Part shown: in pieces, positions 1 through 11,284 of the stretch
Layout: each line of letters opens with the position of its first letter
Position numbering within the stretch: the stretch's first letter is position 1
DNA from: Dichetophora obliterata
Lineage: Eukaryota > Arthropoda > Insecta > Diptera > Sciomyzidae
NCBI GenBank assembly: GCA_963920525.1
Contig: OY986439.1
Span: 36,993,819-37,057,818 of the forward strand
Reading direction: 5' to 3'
Length of the DNA stretch: 64,000 bases
Translations under genes and position numbers: made by a program
The notes under the pieces: generated by a model
Seen by the model: the letters and a program-made list of their open reading frames with translations, nothing else
Database searches by the model: none
Told to the model about the DNA's origin: nothing

Positions 1-1126
1 TTGAAAATTTTCGTTAAAAAAAAAAAACAACAACAAAATTCGTAGTGATGTCATCAGAAAGTTTCGTCGATTTCCTTGTTATCGCTCATTCGTATTTCGT
101 ATCTGTGCGTTTGCTTTTGTAGTTGATTCTTCGCAGTTGTCGTCAACGACGTCGTATTTTTCTTCCTCTTCTTGAAATTTACAGAAAAAGTGAAGTGACA
201 GCAACAATCTATTAACAAAATAATAAAAAAAGTAAAATATTCTTGCTGATAAAATCGATACATGAATATTCAGATAATTTAAGTTATAACTGTTTGCAGT
301 TTGATTGAAAAAGACTAAAAACAAAAATGTTGGTAAATATCAAGTTAATCTTGTGAATCGTGTCGCTCTGCTGCTGTGAAATCCTACCCCCCAAAGTGTG
401 TTTTCAATCAGCAAAAGTTGATGTAATATCATTGTGTTTCTTTTAAAAATGTATTTATTTATATTTATTCAACTAGCTTATTTGTAAATATTTGCTGTTA
501 TTTCTGCCAAGTTGTGCAACGAATGGTCGGTCAGCTCCACATAGTGGAATTTGGTGCTGCCCTCTGCTGTCACTGTCGTGAATTGCTTGTATCAACAGTT
601 CTATACAACTGCACACGTCCTCCAAGCACAAAATCTTTTTCCCTAACGTAGTAAATTATAACTCAGTTAACCTCATCCTCACTTAACATTGCAGAAAGAA
701 GGACCTATAGGAATCTGATCTCGAGGTCAATCAGTCCCAAACTTATAACCAAAACAACAGATTTGTTTTATATGATACTGAATTTGTGACATGACTTTAA
801 TCTCAGCTTATCGAATGGTCCATGTTTAAAACCCAATTTTTGTTCAAATTCAATCAGCAACATTTACAAAAGTGAAGTGTGTAAGAATATCCCGAAGATT
901 TGTTTGAAAGATTTCTGAAAAGAATTACATATACAAAATCAAAATATTAACTTTATATTTCTATTAAATTTGTGTAATAATCATTTCCTTGCGACTAAAA
1001 CTTTTAATATATTATTAAGATTAAGAAAAAAGGTATACTGTATTTCCTTCAAGACATAGAAATTAAAACATTTTCATTTTTCACTTTATTCTCCAAATAT
1101 AATTGCAATAGAAAGGGTTGGGTACG
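1..1126. other. Noncoding DNA, possible leader-like sequence at the left end
   Basis: No gene is recognised. The first 330 bp are pyrimidine/purine mixed with CG-containing words (for example GTCGTCAACGACGTCG near 138) and carry TGATGTCATCA, a CRE/ATF-like palindrome, at 47-57. This could be an upstream promoter or noncoding exon of the CREB gene or of another gene. The rest is AT-rich and unremarkable. ORFs here are short and have no family features. Confidence 0.3.
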
Positions 1127-1206
1127 AAATATCCAGGACAAAATCTCCAAGTCAAAATACCCAAAGCCAAAATCTCCAAGGCATAAAATTTCAAAATCCA
1201 AAATAT
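1127..1206. repeat. Left inverted array of short CAAAATCTCCAAG-type repeats
   Basis: About five degenerate units such as AAATATCCAGGAC, AAAATCTCCAAGTC, AAAATACCCAAAGCC and AAAATCTCCAAGGC follow each other. The reverse complement of the same units occurs at 7857-7945. Together they bracket the retrotransposon nest between them, as terminal arrays of a foldback-like element would. Confidence 0.6.
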
Positions 1207-1237
1207 CAAAAACTTAATGGAACAATTTAGAGGGTTG

Positions 1238-2766
1238 AAAACACTGAAAAATTTAAGGAATAAATCATTCAATGAATTTAGACGAACTGGAAACCTCGAT
1301 TGCAAAGCAAAGTATTTACATTTCGCTCGTGAATTTAATTTTTTTAACAAATTTCTTTATAAGTAGTACATTCTTAGCATTGAAAATCGTATACAAACGG
1401 ATGCCAAGTCCTTCTGGAGCTTTATTAAATCTAAAAAAATTTCATCAACTATCCCCTCTTCTATGTTTTATATGGATAAAATATCAAACTCTGCTGCTAA
1501 AACAGCTCAATTGTTCGCTTACTATTTTAAGTCTAATTTTGACCAAAATTTGGCTTCTGTTAACCCTCGGGTTGTTGATAATATTGACTCTTGCGTAAAC
1601 TTTGGCCGTATTCAAATGGTAAAAATTGGTTGCAGAATTTCTGAAACCGTGTTTAACTATTCTGGGGTTCCTCAAGGTAGCCATATTGGACCCTTACTTT
1701 TCCTCCTTTTTATTAACGACTTGCCAAACTGTTTCACACACTCCCATTGTTTGACGTATGCGGATGATGTTAAAATTCTAAAATCCGTTAACTCTCTTGC
1801 GGATTGTCTACTTTTGCAGCAGGATATTAATCAATTACAAGGGTGGTGCTTTGAAAATAAACTCAATATTGGTAAATGTAGTGTCATGTCATTTAATATG
1901 CTCCGCAATAAAATTTCTTTTGAATATTCCATTTCAAACAATATCTTGGGTAGAGTAACTAATAAACTGGATCTAGGGATTTTATTTGATGAAAAGCTTA
2001 GTTTTTGTACTCAGTATGATAGGATAATTTCCAAATCAAATGCTATGTTGGGATTTTTGAAGAGAAACACTCAAGATTTTAAAGATCCATACACTTTAAA
2101 ATCTATTTTTATTTCTTTAGTTCGGTCTAATTTAGAATACTGTTGCATAATTTGGGATCCTCACTATAATTCGCACATTAAAAGGATTGAAAATGTACAA
2201 AAAAGGTTTACAAAGTTGTGCGCCTATAAACTTAATTGGAATTTTGCTCCGACATATCTTGACAGGTGCTCTCTTTTTGGATTGAAAACACTTCAATTAA
2301 GAAGAAAATACTATCTAATTATGTTTTCTAGAGACGTTATAATGTCCCATATTGATTGTGCTTCAATACTCAGCCATTTTAAAATCTACGCGCCTGAGAG
2401 GCCTATAAGGCAACGTGGCCTATTTTATATTTCTTATCATAGAACTAATTATGGTGGCAACGAGGTGGTCAATAATTCTTGCGTAGCATTTAATTCTGTT
2501 TGTGATCTCATTGACTTTAGTCAGGATAGAGAAACTTTTAAAACTAATCTCCTGCTTATTCTTAAGTAAAATTGTATAATTTTTTTTTTATTCTCTTTTG
2601 TATAATTATTTATTTGTTCGTAGTAAATTTGTATAATTATTTATTGTATCTTAATTTTTTATGCTGTGTTTTAATAAGTGTGATAATGTGTCTGGTTGTG
2701 TTTTGTGAGGGCAATCTGACTAGAAAGTAAGACATTGTATCGCTAGATAATAAATAAATAAATAAA
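1238..2766 (+). mobile_element. Non-LTR retrotransposon 1, internally deleted, 3' end with TAAA tail
   Basis: Coding similarity starts near 1238 (reading NLRNKSFNEF and further), is broken by TAG at 1364-1366, and then stays open to TAA at 2567-2569. The linker motif KSFWSFIKSKK (about 1413-1445) is typical of the region between endonuclease and reverse transcriptase. The 3' UTR ends in an ATAAATAAATAAAT tail at about 2749-2766. The same family appears again immediately downstream. By motif style it belongs to the CR1/Jockey-like group, but the exact clade is uncertain. Confidence 0.85.
1367..2569 (+). pseudogene. Reverse transcriptase remnant, long ORF with fused linker and palm domain
   Basis: From the last upstream stop this frame is open for 400 codons (ATG at 1463 gives 368 residues). 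It carries SGVPQGSHIGPLLFLLFIND and the catalytic YADD, then the thumb/C-terminal region with RIENVQKRFTKLCAYKL and a tail block FYISYHRTNYGGNEVVNNS. The RT finger and early palm blocks (NYRPIS, the F.KAFD-type motif A) are missing: the linker KISNSAAKTAQLFAYYFKS runs into the GVPQGS region within about 60 residues. The product cannot be an active polymerase because the first catalytic Asp is gone. Confidence 0.85.
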
Positions 2767-2822
2767 TTATTGAATTCTAGGTTAAGTAATGTAATCTGTA
2801 AGGGTATCAACCCGGTAGATGG

Positions 2823-2857
<35 letters not shown>

Positions 2858-2869
2858 ATATTTATCGGT
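2767..2869 (+). mobile_element. 5'-truncated 3' end of a related LINE with TAAA tail
   Basis: The segment CTGTAAGGGTATCAACC ... GGTAAATAAATAAAT resembles the 3' end at about 4438-4482 (CTGTAAGGATATTATCC ... ACAAATAAATAAATAA). Only about 50 bp of body plus a long TAAA tail (2823-2862) remain, a typical severe 5' truncation from target-primed reverse transcription, landed beside the tail of LINE 1. Confidence 0.6.
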
Positions 2870-4482
2870 CTCCCTGTCTGACGATAAAACAGCTATTGCC
2901 TCCCTGAAAAATTCAGTTAAGTGCGATCTTGATGGTCTCAGTGCTTATTTACTTAAACAATGTGTTCATTCTTTATCCGTACCAATTTATATAATTTTCA
3001 ATAAATCCTTAAAATCGTGAATTCGTTGATAAATGGAAAGTTTCGCTTATCACACCCATATTCAAGGCTGGCAACAAGCACGATGTTCTAAACTATAGAC
3101 CGATCTCAAAGTTGACTAACGTTTCAAAGCTTTTTGAAAAAATTGTTAAAGATAAAATGTACTTTGCTATAAAAAACTCAATTTGTCCAAACCAACATGG
3201 ATTCGTATCTGGCAGGTCAACTACAACTAACCTGAGTGTCTTCCCAAATTATTGCATCTCTTCTTTTGAAGATCGGCACCAACTTGATGTTGTTTACTCT
3301 GACATCTCTGAGGCTTTTGACAGGTTGTCACACGATATTTTATTGCTCAAGCTTGCCAAAATTGGTTTTCATTCCATTTTTCTATCTTGGATGAGTTCAT
3401 ACCTCTCAAAATAGGGTTTCTTATGTTGTCATTGACAATGCAAAATCTTCGCCATTTTTAGCAGTGTCTGGGGTTCCACAAGGTAGCATCCTTGGACCAT
3501 TACTTTTTGTTATCTTCATTAATGACGTTTCTAAATGCTTTCTTAATGCTCAATTTTTACTTTACGCGGATGATCTTAAGGTTTTCCTTAAAGTTAAAAG
3601 TGATTGCGACGCTTCTCGTCTCCAGTCTGATCTTGATAATGTCTTTTCCTGGTTTAAACAAAACAAATTATCTCTTAACCTCGGAAAATGTTATGTTGTC
3701 TCTTATTACAAACTCCACTCAGCAACTATTTTTGATTATAATTTTGATAACACTAAGTTAGCCAGATTATCAGAAATTCGTGACCTTGGTGTAATTTTTG
3801 ATTCTAGCTTAACTTTTAGCTCTCACTTAAATAGAATTATCCCCAAAGCATATTCACTTTTAGCGTTTCTGACGAAACAGTGTTGGGTTTGTTGATCCTA
3901 ACACACTAAAAACATTATATACTTCCCTTGTTAGATCTAGTCTTGAATACGCTTCATTTATTTTGAGTCCTTTTTACTCGATACATGTTGCTGGACTCGA
4001 AAAAGTTCAAAAAAGATTCTTAAAATTTGCTTTGCGCTCTTTTAGTTTTCCTGAACCTCTTCCCTCATATAGGACACGTCGGTTGCTTATTGGTCTATCA
4101 TCTCTCGAAGATAGAAGACTACTGCATAGTATCATGTTTATTTATGATCTGATTAATGGAAAAGTTATTTTTGAAAACTTACTTAAATTAATATCGTTTA
4201 ATATTTTGCAAAAGTCGTTACGGAGCTCGAATTATTTTTACATTAGCTGTTATAGAACTAATTATGCCACTAATGAGCCAATTAATAGAGCTCTTATAGC
4301 TTTAAACAGTATCTATAATAATAACTTACTCGATTTTTCTATGCCCAAAGTTGCTTTTAAAACCACTATTACACTGTTGTTAAATAGAAACTAGTTTTAA
4401 TCTTTATTTTTATTACTTTTAAATTATGTTTGCTTAGTCTGTAAGGATATTATCCATAGACGTTAACAAATAAATAAATAAA
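2870..4482 (+). mobile_element. Non-LTR retrotransposon 2, two one-base frameshifts
   Basis: 5'-truncated LINE. The frames 3112-3414, 3464-3895 and 3963-4394 form one reverse transcriptase: NYRPISKLTNVSKLFEKIV, HGFVSGRSTTTNL, YSDISEAFDRLSHDILLLKL (motif A), SGVPQGSILGPLLFVIFIND, LLYADDLKVF (motif C), VQKRFLKFALRSF, and a C-terminal YISCYRTNYATNEPINRA block shared with LINE 1. Near 3405-3414 an extra base in an A run breaks the frame at YLSK, and a second shift lies near 3880. Tail of TAAA units at about 4467-4482. Few lesions suggest a fairly young insertion. Confidence 0.88.
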
Positions 4483-5004
4483 AATTTCGGGCACTATCGA
4501 TGCAAATTTAAATATTAACTTAATAAATGGAATTGAATATCTAAATGAAATTTATAATATCATCGAAACAGTTATTTTAAAAGCCATAGATGCAAACAAA
4601 AGACGTATTTTCAAAAATTAAGTACAAACGTCTTTTTTCTTCATGGGTTACTGCAGAATTTAAAACACTGATAAATAATATAGAAAGCAGAAACAGCAGC
4701 AACACAGGCATGACTTAAGAATACGCCTTGATAGTATTAATGCAACTATTAAAAAAGCAGGAAAAAGAGTTAGCTCACGAATGTCAAAGGCGACTTGAGA
4801 GCTATATGAAAGACACTAAATGGATTTTTTAATAGTATGACGCGAAGGAACGTTGTTGAAAAGGTAGAAACTTTTGATGGATTATTGATAAATGAAAGCG
4901 TGGAGGTAGCTAACTATTAAAAAGGATTCTTGGTGAATCGAGTAGTTGACATAGTTATAGGTATTGAAGCTGAATAGGATGATAACATAAATGCATTTAG
5001 AACT

Positions 5005-5481
5005 TTGAGTATGACGCGCAGGAAATTTGAAGTTGAGGTGATAACTTTGGAGAAAGTACAAGATATCATTCTCCAGCTGGATATTAACAAGTCTGTTGGT
5101 ATAGATGAGATTCCGGCGTGTGTTGATAAAAATTCGGCAGCAGCCATTGCAAAAGTCATAGTTACATTGTTTGCTTCAATAATCCAAACTGGTATCTATC
5201 CTGCAAAATTCAAACAGAAAAAAATCTTTGCAATCTACAAAGGAGATGACAGGTGTAAAACCCAAAATTACAGGCCAATAGCGGTTTTCCCAATGCTCCA
5301 AACTGGTATCTATCCTGCAAAATTCAAACAGAAAAAAATCTTTGCAATCTACAAAGGAGATGACAGGTGTAAAACCCAAAATTACAGGCCAATAGCGGTT
5401 TTCCCAATGCTTAATACTGTGGTGGAGAAATTAATGAAGCACCAAATACTTCAACACTTGGAGGAGACTCAGCTTTTATAA
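5005..5481 (+). pseudogene. RT N-terminal part with 114-bp in-frame duplication
   Basis: 158-codon frame: EKVQDIILQLDINKSVGIDE, then IQTGIYPAKFKQKKIFAIYK ... NYRPIAVFPML, then the same 38 residues again, then NTVVEKLMKHQILQHLEET. NKSVGIDEIP and NYRPIAV are standard LINE RT blocks. The duplicated unit is 5184-5297 and 5298-5411, with no differences that I can see. Two copies of the NYRP block cannot fold as one RT, so the copy is dead. Confidence 0.85.
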
Positions 5482-5702
5482 AATCACCAATAAGGTTTCA
5501 AACAACATTCGGTTACCCAACCTGCGCTGAATTAGGTATTTGATGATATTTGCGCCTATTTGGATGGAGGATGTAGTGAGGTAGGATGTATTTTCATTGA
5601 TCTCCAAAAGGCTTTTGAATGTGTCAGTCATGATATTCTTGTTACAAAACTTGAGTATGCTGGTTTTCAGAATACAAATCTTTAATTGATGCGCAATTAT
5701 TA

Positions 5703-5936
5703 ATGAATAGACAGCACATAGTTGTTAATGAAAAGGCAAAGAGTGAGCCAGAAAGAGTCATGAGCGGAGTGCCACAGTGTAGTGTGCTTGGTCCATTACT
5801 TTTTCTTTTGTTTATAAATGATATAAAAAATATCCCACTAAATGGAAAGCTATTTCTATTTGCGGATGATATAGCACTATTTTACCCTAGTGTATCGAGA
5901 TTATCACTCGGAGCAAAGCTCGAATATGATTTATAG
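5703..5936 (+). pseudogene. RT palm fragment (GVPQ and FADD motifs)
   Basis: 77-codon frame with SEPERVMSGVPQCSVLGPLL, FLLFINDIKNIPLNGKLFLF and FADDIALFYPS. It is the palm motif B/C block of LINE 3; Cys replaces the usual Gly or Ser in GVPQGS. It ends in a premature stop. Confidence 0.85.
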
Positions 5937-6575
5937 AATAGCACTAAATGAAGGAAAGACGAAATTTATGATTGTATCACCACAACATAGAGAGAGTGAT
6001 AGATTTACGCTCATGATTAATAATGACTGCAGTCGTAGAGGAGGATTAAGTTAAGTTCCTGGGCCTTACCATAAGTAACAACCTTGTATGGAAGTCTCAT
6101 ATAAAAAGCAAATTACTTTATTGCTTTACCTATTAATTACTTTAAATAAACTCACTGCTGATACCAAGTTTTTGATATATATGGCTATAGTCCATTCACA
6201 CTTGACATATATAACGATGTGCTAGGCCTATAAAAATACATCAGAGATGAAAAAATTGCAAAGAATGCAAAATAAATGCATAAAAGCAGTTTTCGGGTTG
6301 CCACCATTATGTCCCAGCCGTCAACTTCATGCAGAGGATTTTAGAAATGTCTTACCCCTAGATAAACTCTATTTGCATTAACTAACACTGCAAGTTTTTA
6401 AGAATGTTCGAAATATAAGTTATAATACAACACAATTGAATCAACATACTCGGTACTAGAAACAGAAACAACTTAGTTGTGGCGAGATGCAGTCGTGAGA
6501 TCACGAAGCAACGCTACTTATATGCAGGTCCTAAGGCCTTTAACAATTTTAAATTAAAAGCCTTTAAGGCATAAT

Positions 6576-7400
6576 ATGAATGACACACTCCTAAATGATC
6601 TACAAAAAATCTCCGAGTGGGGTCTTGCTAATATAGTAGAGTTCAATGCAAGCAAAACTCAGTGTTGCCTGTTAACCCACAAGCGGATGGATTGCCCCTT
6701 AGCAGCCCTCAATATAAATGGTGTGGATCTTGTGAAATCAGCCGCTCTTTACATTCTGGGCATATCGATCAAATCTAATCTTCGTTGGAATGATCATATT
6801 TTCTATGTGTCGAAAGAAGCGGGCAAGCGAATAGGTTTTTTAAAACGGTGCAAAAAATATTTCAACTCAGCTGATCTTCGCATGATCTACACCTCATATA
6901 TTAGACCGAAAATGGAGTACAATTTGGAGCACATTTGGGCAGGGGCTTCAAGATCTTATTTGGAGCTTCTGGATCGAATTCAACGTCGTGCGATATATTT
7001 GATAGGGGATGAAAGTATATCATCCTCTCTCAACTCTCTTGGGCATCGACGCAATGTTGGTTGCCTAAGCCTTCTGTATAGGTATTACCATGGGAAGTTT
7101 TCAAGGGAGATACATGGCCTGACGCCACCAGCTCGTGTGTTTCCCAGGTCCACTCGGGCAGCTGTCCAAGCCCACCCCTTTACCATTGCATCGATGTCCA
7201 ATAGAACCTCGCATTACCGTGATAATTCGTTCTTTAGTCGCACGGTTAAGTTGTGGAATAGTCTCCCGGCGAGCGTGTTTCCCGGCAGTTTTGAGCTGTG
7301 CAAATTTAAAACAAATATTCAGCGACACTAATCCATCCATCCACCCTCCAACTAACTATCACCCATCTTCCGAATCAACACAATGCTTACGCATTTATAG
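6576..7400 (+). mobile_element. Non-LTR retrotransposon 4, 3' part only
   Basis: A clean 251-codon frame (6576-7331): ISEWGLANIVEFNASKTQCC, LYILGISIKSNLRWNDHI, IGFLKRCKKYFNSADLRM, YTSYIRPKMEY, LLDRIQRRAIYLIGD, SRSTRAAVQAHPF-type text, SNRTSHYRDNSFFSRTVKLW, NSLPASVFPGSFELCKFKTN. This is the post-catalytic thumb and C-terminal region of a LINE RT of a third family. It starts downstream of the YADD motif, so it is 5'-truncated and not functional, but it carries no frame lesion and is therefore young. It probably sits inside LINE 3. Confidence 0.85.
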
Positions 7401-7856
7401 GGGCATCCGCTGAGCGTTGGTTCAGTTTAGAAAAAAAAATAATTTACAGGAAAAAATTAAAAACGAAACCTCAATAAGCGTATTTAAAACAAAACTACAG
7501 CGGTTCATACAAGTACAGAGTTTTTGAAAAGTTGTAAATACTATTGTAATGTAATTTAAAAACTATTGATCTCATTATGTATGTAATAATTATATAATTT
7601 ATTTATTATCTTTTAGCATAAATATGCATTTTCAATATGTAGTTAAGAGCATAATGCGGCATAATCCAGCGGCAATGGAGCATAATATGCTAAGTTAAAT
7701 TTTGAAATTGTATACAATAGTTATCTAATAAAAAAAATCGCCAAACTCAAAAAAAGCATAGGACAAACCCTATAAATTTGTAAAAGGGACAAATTATAAA
7801 ATCGAGCGAGTTCATAAATGGTGCTTGAATTAAAAAAGAAATAAGAATAAAAAATT
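7400..7856 (+). mobile_element. Probable 3' end of LINE 3 and decayed flank
   Basis: EKIKNETSISVFKTKLQRFI followed by QVQSF and a stop (about 7440-7528) is a normal LINE ORF2 C-terminus and fits the missing end of LINE 3. The remainder is AT-rich with no further features. Confidence 0.45.
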
Positions 7857-7945
7857 TGGAGATTTTGGCTTTGATATTATGATTTTGGAGATTTTGTCTT
7901 TGGATAAATTGCCATTTGATATTTTGACTTTGTATATTTTGTATA
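7857..7945. repeat. Right inverted array of short TTGGAGATTTTG-type repeats
   Basis: Units such as TTTGGAGATTTTGGCTTTGA, ATTTTGGAGATTTTGTC and GATATTTTGACTTTG are reverse complements of the left array at 1127-1206. They close the 6.8-kb interval that holds the LINE nest. Confidence 0.6.
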
Positions 7946-8340
7946 GTATAAAATAATTGTATATAATAGGTATTTTAACAAATATTTAATATTCCTGCTT
8001 ACTCTGTAATGATATTTGAAATTGATATTTTTAGGATTCGCATTAGAAATTTTTACTTACGCAGTTTTTTTATTTTATCCCTCTTCAAATATAGAATTTT
8101 CGGCAAACAAATCCGTTTTTCAGAAATTTTTTTGATATTTTGTTGGATTTGCGCAGACCTTGAAAAATGTAAGATTGTTTTTACATTTTTTTAAATTTTG
8201 CATGAAATTCATTGCAAATTAATGACTTTTTTTACCGATAATCAACTTACTCAAAAAATGCGCACAGTTTGTTAAAGTCAGCTTTTTGGTGAACTTTATG
8301 CAAAGACATTCCTTTTTGTAACTTTTCATTTTTAGATAGC
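7946..8340. other. AT-rich DNA without recognised features
   Basis: I see no gene, SINE head or inverted repeat here. The 61-codon frame at 8009-8194 has no recognisable motif. Confidence 0.5.
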
Positions 8341-9690
8341 AACCAGAGAACTGCACAAGCCTACTTGAAGTTCAAGCTTTTTCAAGTACTTAAATTCAAG
8401 CACGCATCCAAGCTTGAAAAAGCAAGCTTTGCCAGCTTGCAAAAATACCAAACAGATACAAGCCATATTCATGCTTGCTCGTTGGCTTGGCTTGTTTCGG
8501 CTTACTTTGTCGGGTGGAAAGTTGAAAAGCTTAAAACGATCGGCAAAAGCTTGTAAGCTCGCAAGTATCCAAATTATTGAATTAAAGCAAGTATCCAAAA
8601 AATTCAATGAGCTTCTTTAGAGAGAGCTTAAGCGTAATAGGACTTTTAAGGATTCTGTGGACTCCGTGGTGTGAAGTTTTAGGATAAATGATTTCGAAGA
8701 TGCTGTCAAACTGTAAAATTTAAGATGGCGGATAGAGTTGCCACCTAGATTTTTTTTTATTTTTGCGAATTCTTGTAATTTTGATATTCTGACAACGGAT
8801 TTGATTTCGAATATATTATCACAGTTTTAAAATTTAAGATGGAGGTTAGGGTTGCCACCTAAATTTTTACCACAGTATTTCCACCTAATAATATGTACTT
8901 TTTAAGAGTTTTAAACGTCATTTATTAGTGTTAAGGGGTCGCTGATTTCGAATCTAAACTCTTAAAAAGACATATTATTAGGTGGCAACCCTATTATTTC
9001 AAAATTTATAATTTTGAAATTCTGACGACGGATTCGGATTCAGCTACCCATTTTTGGTGTACCATTTTTTTTTTGCCAGCCCCGAATTCATAAAACTAAA
9101 AAAATAAAGGTGGCAACCCTATCCACCATCTTGAATTTTAAAATTCTGACCTTAGATTCGAAATCAGCGACCCCTTAACACTGATAAATGATGTTTAAAA
9201 CTTTTAAAAGTACATATTATTAGGTGGCAATACTGTGGTAAAAATTTAGGTGGCAACCCTAACCTCCATCTTAAATTTTAAAACTGTGACAATATATTCG
9301 AAATCAAATCCGTTGTCAGAATATCAAAATTACAAGAATTCGCAAAAATAAAAAAAAATCTAGGTGGCAACTCTATCCGCCATCTTAAATTATAAAGTTT
9401 GACAGCATCTTCGAAATCATTTATCCTAAAACTTCACACCACGGAATCCACAGAATCCTTAAAAGTCCTATTACGCTTAAGCTCTCTCTAAAGAAGCTCA
9501 TTGAATTTTTGGATACTTGCTTTAATTCAATAATTTGGATACTTGCGTGGGAGCTGTGCGTGGGCTTATTTATATTCAATTACAAGCTATGCTTGATTCA
9601 AAATTATCAAGCTCAAGCTAGCTTGAACTTGTATTTGAACTCAAGCAAGCGCTTGAAATAGACTTCAAGCAGGCTTGTGCAGTTCTCTGA
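8341..9690. mobile_element. 1.35-kb foldback element (long inverted repeat, arms about 0.6 kb)
   Basis: The left arm (about 8341-8955) and right arm (9154-9690) are near-complementary along most of their length; check points are AGAGAACTGCACAAGCC at the left end versus GGCTTGTGCAGTTCTCT at the right, and TTAAGGGGTCGCTGATTTCG versus CGAAATCAGCGACCCCTTAA at the inner ends. The roughly 200-bp centre also holds the family motif AGGTGGCAACCCT. The ends are rich in CAAGCTT-like words (8370-8570 and 9580-9670). No transposase is encoded; short frames here are by-products. A related pair of units lies at 45395-45857. Confidence 0.85.
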
Positions 9691-9721
9691 TAGCAACAAC
9701 AAAAATTTATTAAATAACTCC

Positions 9722-10408
9722 TGATCATGATTCAATTATTATAGGTTGTCCATTCGTTTGACAACACCCGTAAATTTGTAAAAAAAATATATTCTCTCTC
9801 AAATATAAATGACAACCAGGGTTTTGTGGTCTTCTATGAAAAAAGTTATGTTTCAGTGTATTGTTGTGTATTTTTTTTAAAAAGTACTTATAATATATTT
9901 TGTTGTTAGCAGCAAAAAATAGTGTACATTGCGTTTATAATAGTTATTGCTTTGATAATTATTATTGAAAATTGTTTTAAAATTTTGTTGCGAGCCATTT
10001 TTTTCAATTAATATATAAATCGCGACTATTAAGACGTGCGGTATTGGCAAAACAGTTTATTTTGGTGATGAAATTCAAAAATATAATGTGTCAGTGGATC
10101 CAATAAGCCGTCAGTGGTGTGAAAAGATTTGCACAACAAAATATTGAAATTAGTTTTTTAAAAGCTTACTTAAATTTTCTAACAAAACAAACAAGCAGTG
10201 CAGAACGTAGTAGAAAAAGCAGCAGTGAAATGTATCCTCGGGTATTTAGTACTGCAAAAAAGTATGATATTCCTGCAACTGATTACTTTGATAGCATTAA
10301 AAAATTACTCTTTTGCTCTCCTCTTCAATTTTACGGGTGTATATCTTCATTCTTCTGAGTAAACGTCAAATGAATGGACAACCTGTAGTAATTGAATCAT
10401 GCTCCTGA
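9722..10408. mobile_element. MITE, about 0.69 kb, with roughly 40-bp terminal inverted repeats
   Basis: The left end reads CATGATTCAATTATTATAGG then TTGTCCATTCGTTTGAC (9726-9762); the right end (about 10367-10405) is the reverse complement with three or four mismatches. The inside contains a 79-codon frame (10119-10358) that I do not recognise. The element is nonautonomous; the superfamily is not determined, though the TIR style and TA-containing flanks would fit Tc1/mariner. Confidence 0.65.
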
Positions 10409-10548
10409 TAAAGAATCTACTCGAGTCAGTATCAATAATTTCAATTAATTTGATATTTTTTTACTTTTACACATACAAACAGATAAATAAAAGTTACAGT
10501 TGTTAAAATTTCAATGTTAATTCACGTCACTAAGAATGTTTAATACAT

Positions 10549-10963
10549 TAAGGGCGGGGTAAGGTTTTTTTAGGTAGCCACGGAGAGGTTTTTTAATGAT
10601 TTTATTATTTTTGGCAACATTTGGAATTGAAAAACACGATCTTCGCTTAAAGTTTCGGTGAATTTGTTGTTATAAAATGAAAAAAAAAATGTTAAAAAAA
10701 CTCTCCATGAATACCACTTGATTTATGTGTAGTAATAGTGTTTACAATGTCAAAAGGATCGGTCAAGTTTGTGTTTGAGTTATAATATTCACAAACGATT
10801 TGCGAGAAAATCGATTTAAAGTTTTTTATACTCGAACATCCCAGTTTGAGGAACGGTCGCTTGAAATGCTATATCTACGTTTGTTATACTCCGATTTACT
10901 TGACACAATACTCTCGACATGTTCAACATTCAGAAAAAAAACCTTACCCTCCCCTTAACAAAG
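10549..10963. mobile_element. MITE, about 0.41 kb, TIR TTAAGGGNGGGTAAGGTTTT
   Basis: Left end ATTAAGGGCGGGGTAAGG; right end CCTTACCCTCCCCTTAA, followed on the inside by a matching A/T run. No coding potential. About 22 bp of the ends are complementary. Confidence 0.6.
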
Positions 10964-11284
10964 GGGAGACCAATGCAGAGTATCTCTGAGGTAAAGTTTC
11001 CACTAATGACAGAAGCTCCTATGAAAATGGTTAGTTTGCATGCACGCTATGCATCGATCAAGATATCGATGGACTCCAACTGATACGCAGCTTTTTATGT
11101 GTACGCTCAACAGACATTTTGTATTCAGCATTGCTATATATAGACGATGTAGTAGTCAGATTTCTCTTCATTCTTTTGTTATCTGAAACTTTACGACTGG
11201 CTTTCACGAAGTCCTATTGTACTAGTATCGGCTGTGGTCGAAAGTCGACCAACTGTCCGTAAAGCAGTGAACAAAAATTAACAC

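Larger units (their letters stand above)
4483..6575 (+). mobile_element. Non-LTR retrotransposon 3, heavily decayed
   Basis: A different LINE family. Recognisable pieces: LNGIEYLNEIYNIIETVILK (near 4520-4590), SWVTAEFKTLINNIESR-like text, RT frames 5005-5481 and 5703-5936, then RMQNKCIKAVFGLPPLCPSR (about 6260-6320) and TRNRNNLVVARCSREITKQR near 6450. Many stops and shifts. A likely missing C-terminus (KIKNETSISVFKTKLQRFIQ) is found at about 7450-7525, on the far side of LINE 4, suggesting that LINE 4 inserted into this copy. Confidence 0.75.

Noticed and set aside
8365..8620. Overlapping ORFs in both strands
   Set aside because: They lie in the CAAGCTT-rich arm of the foldback and mirror each other because of the palindrome.
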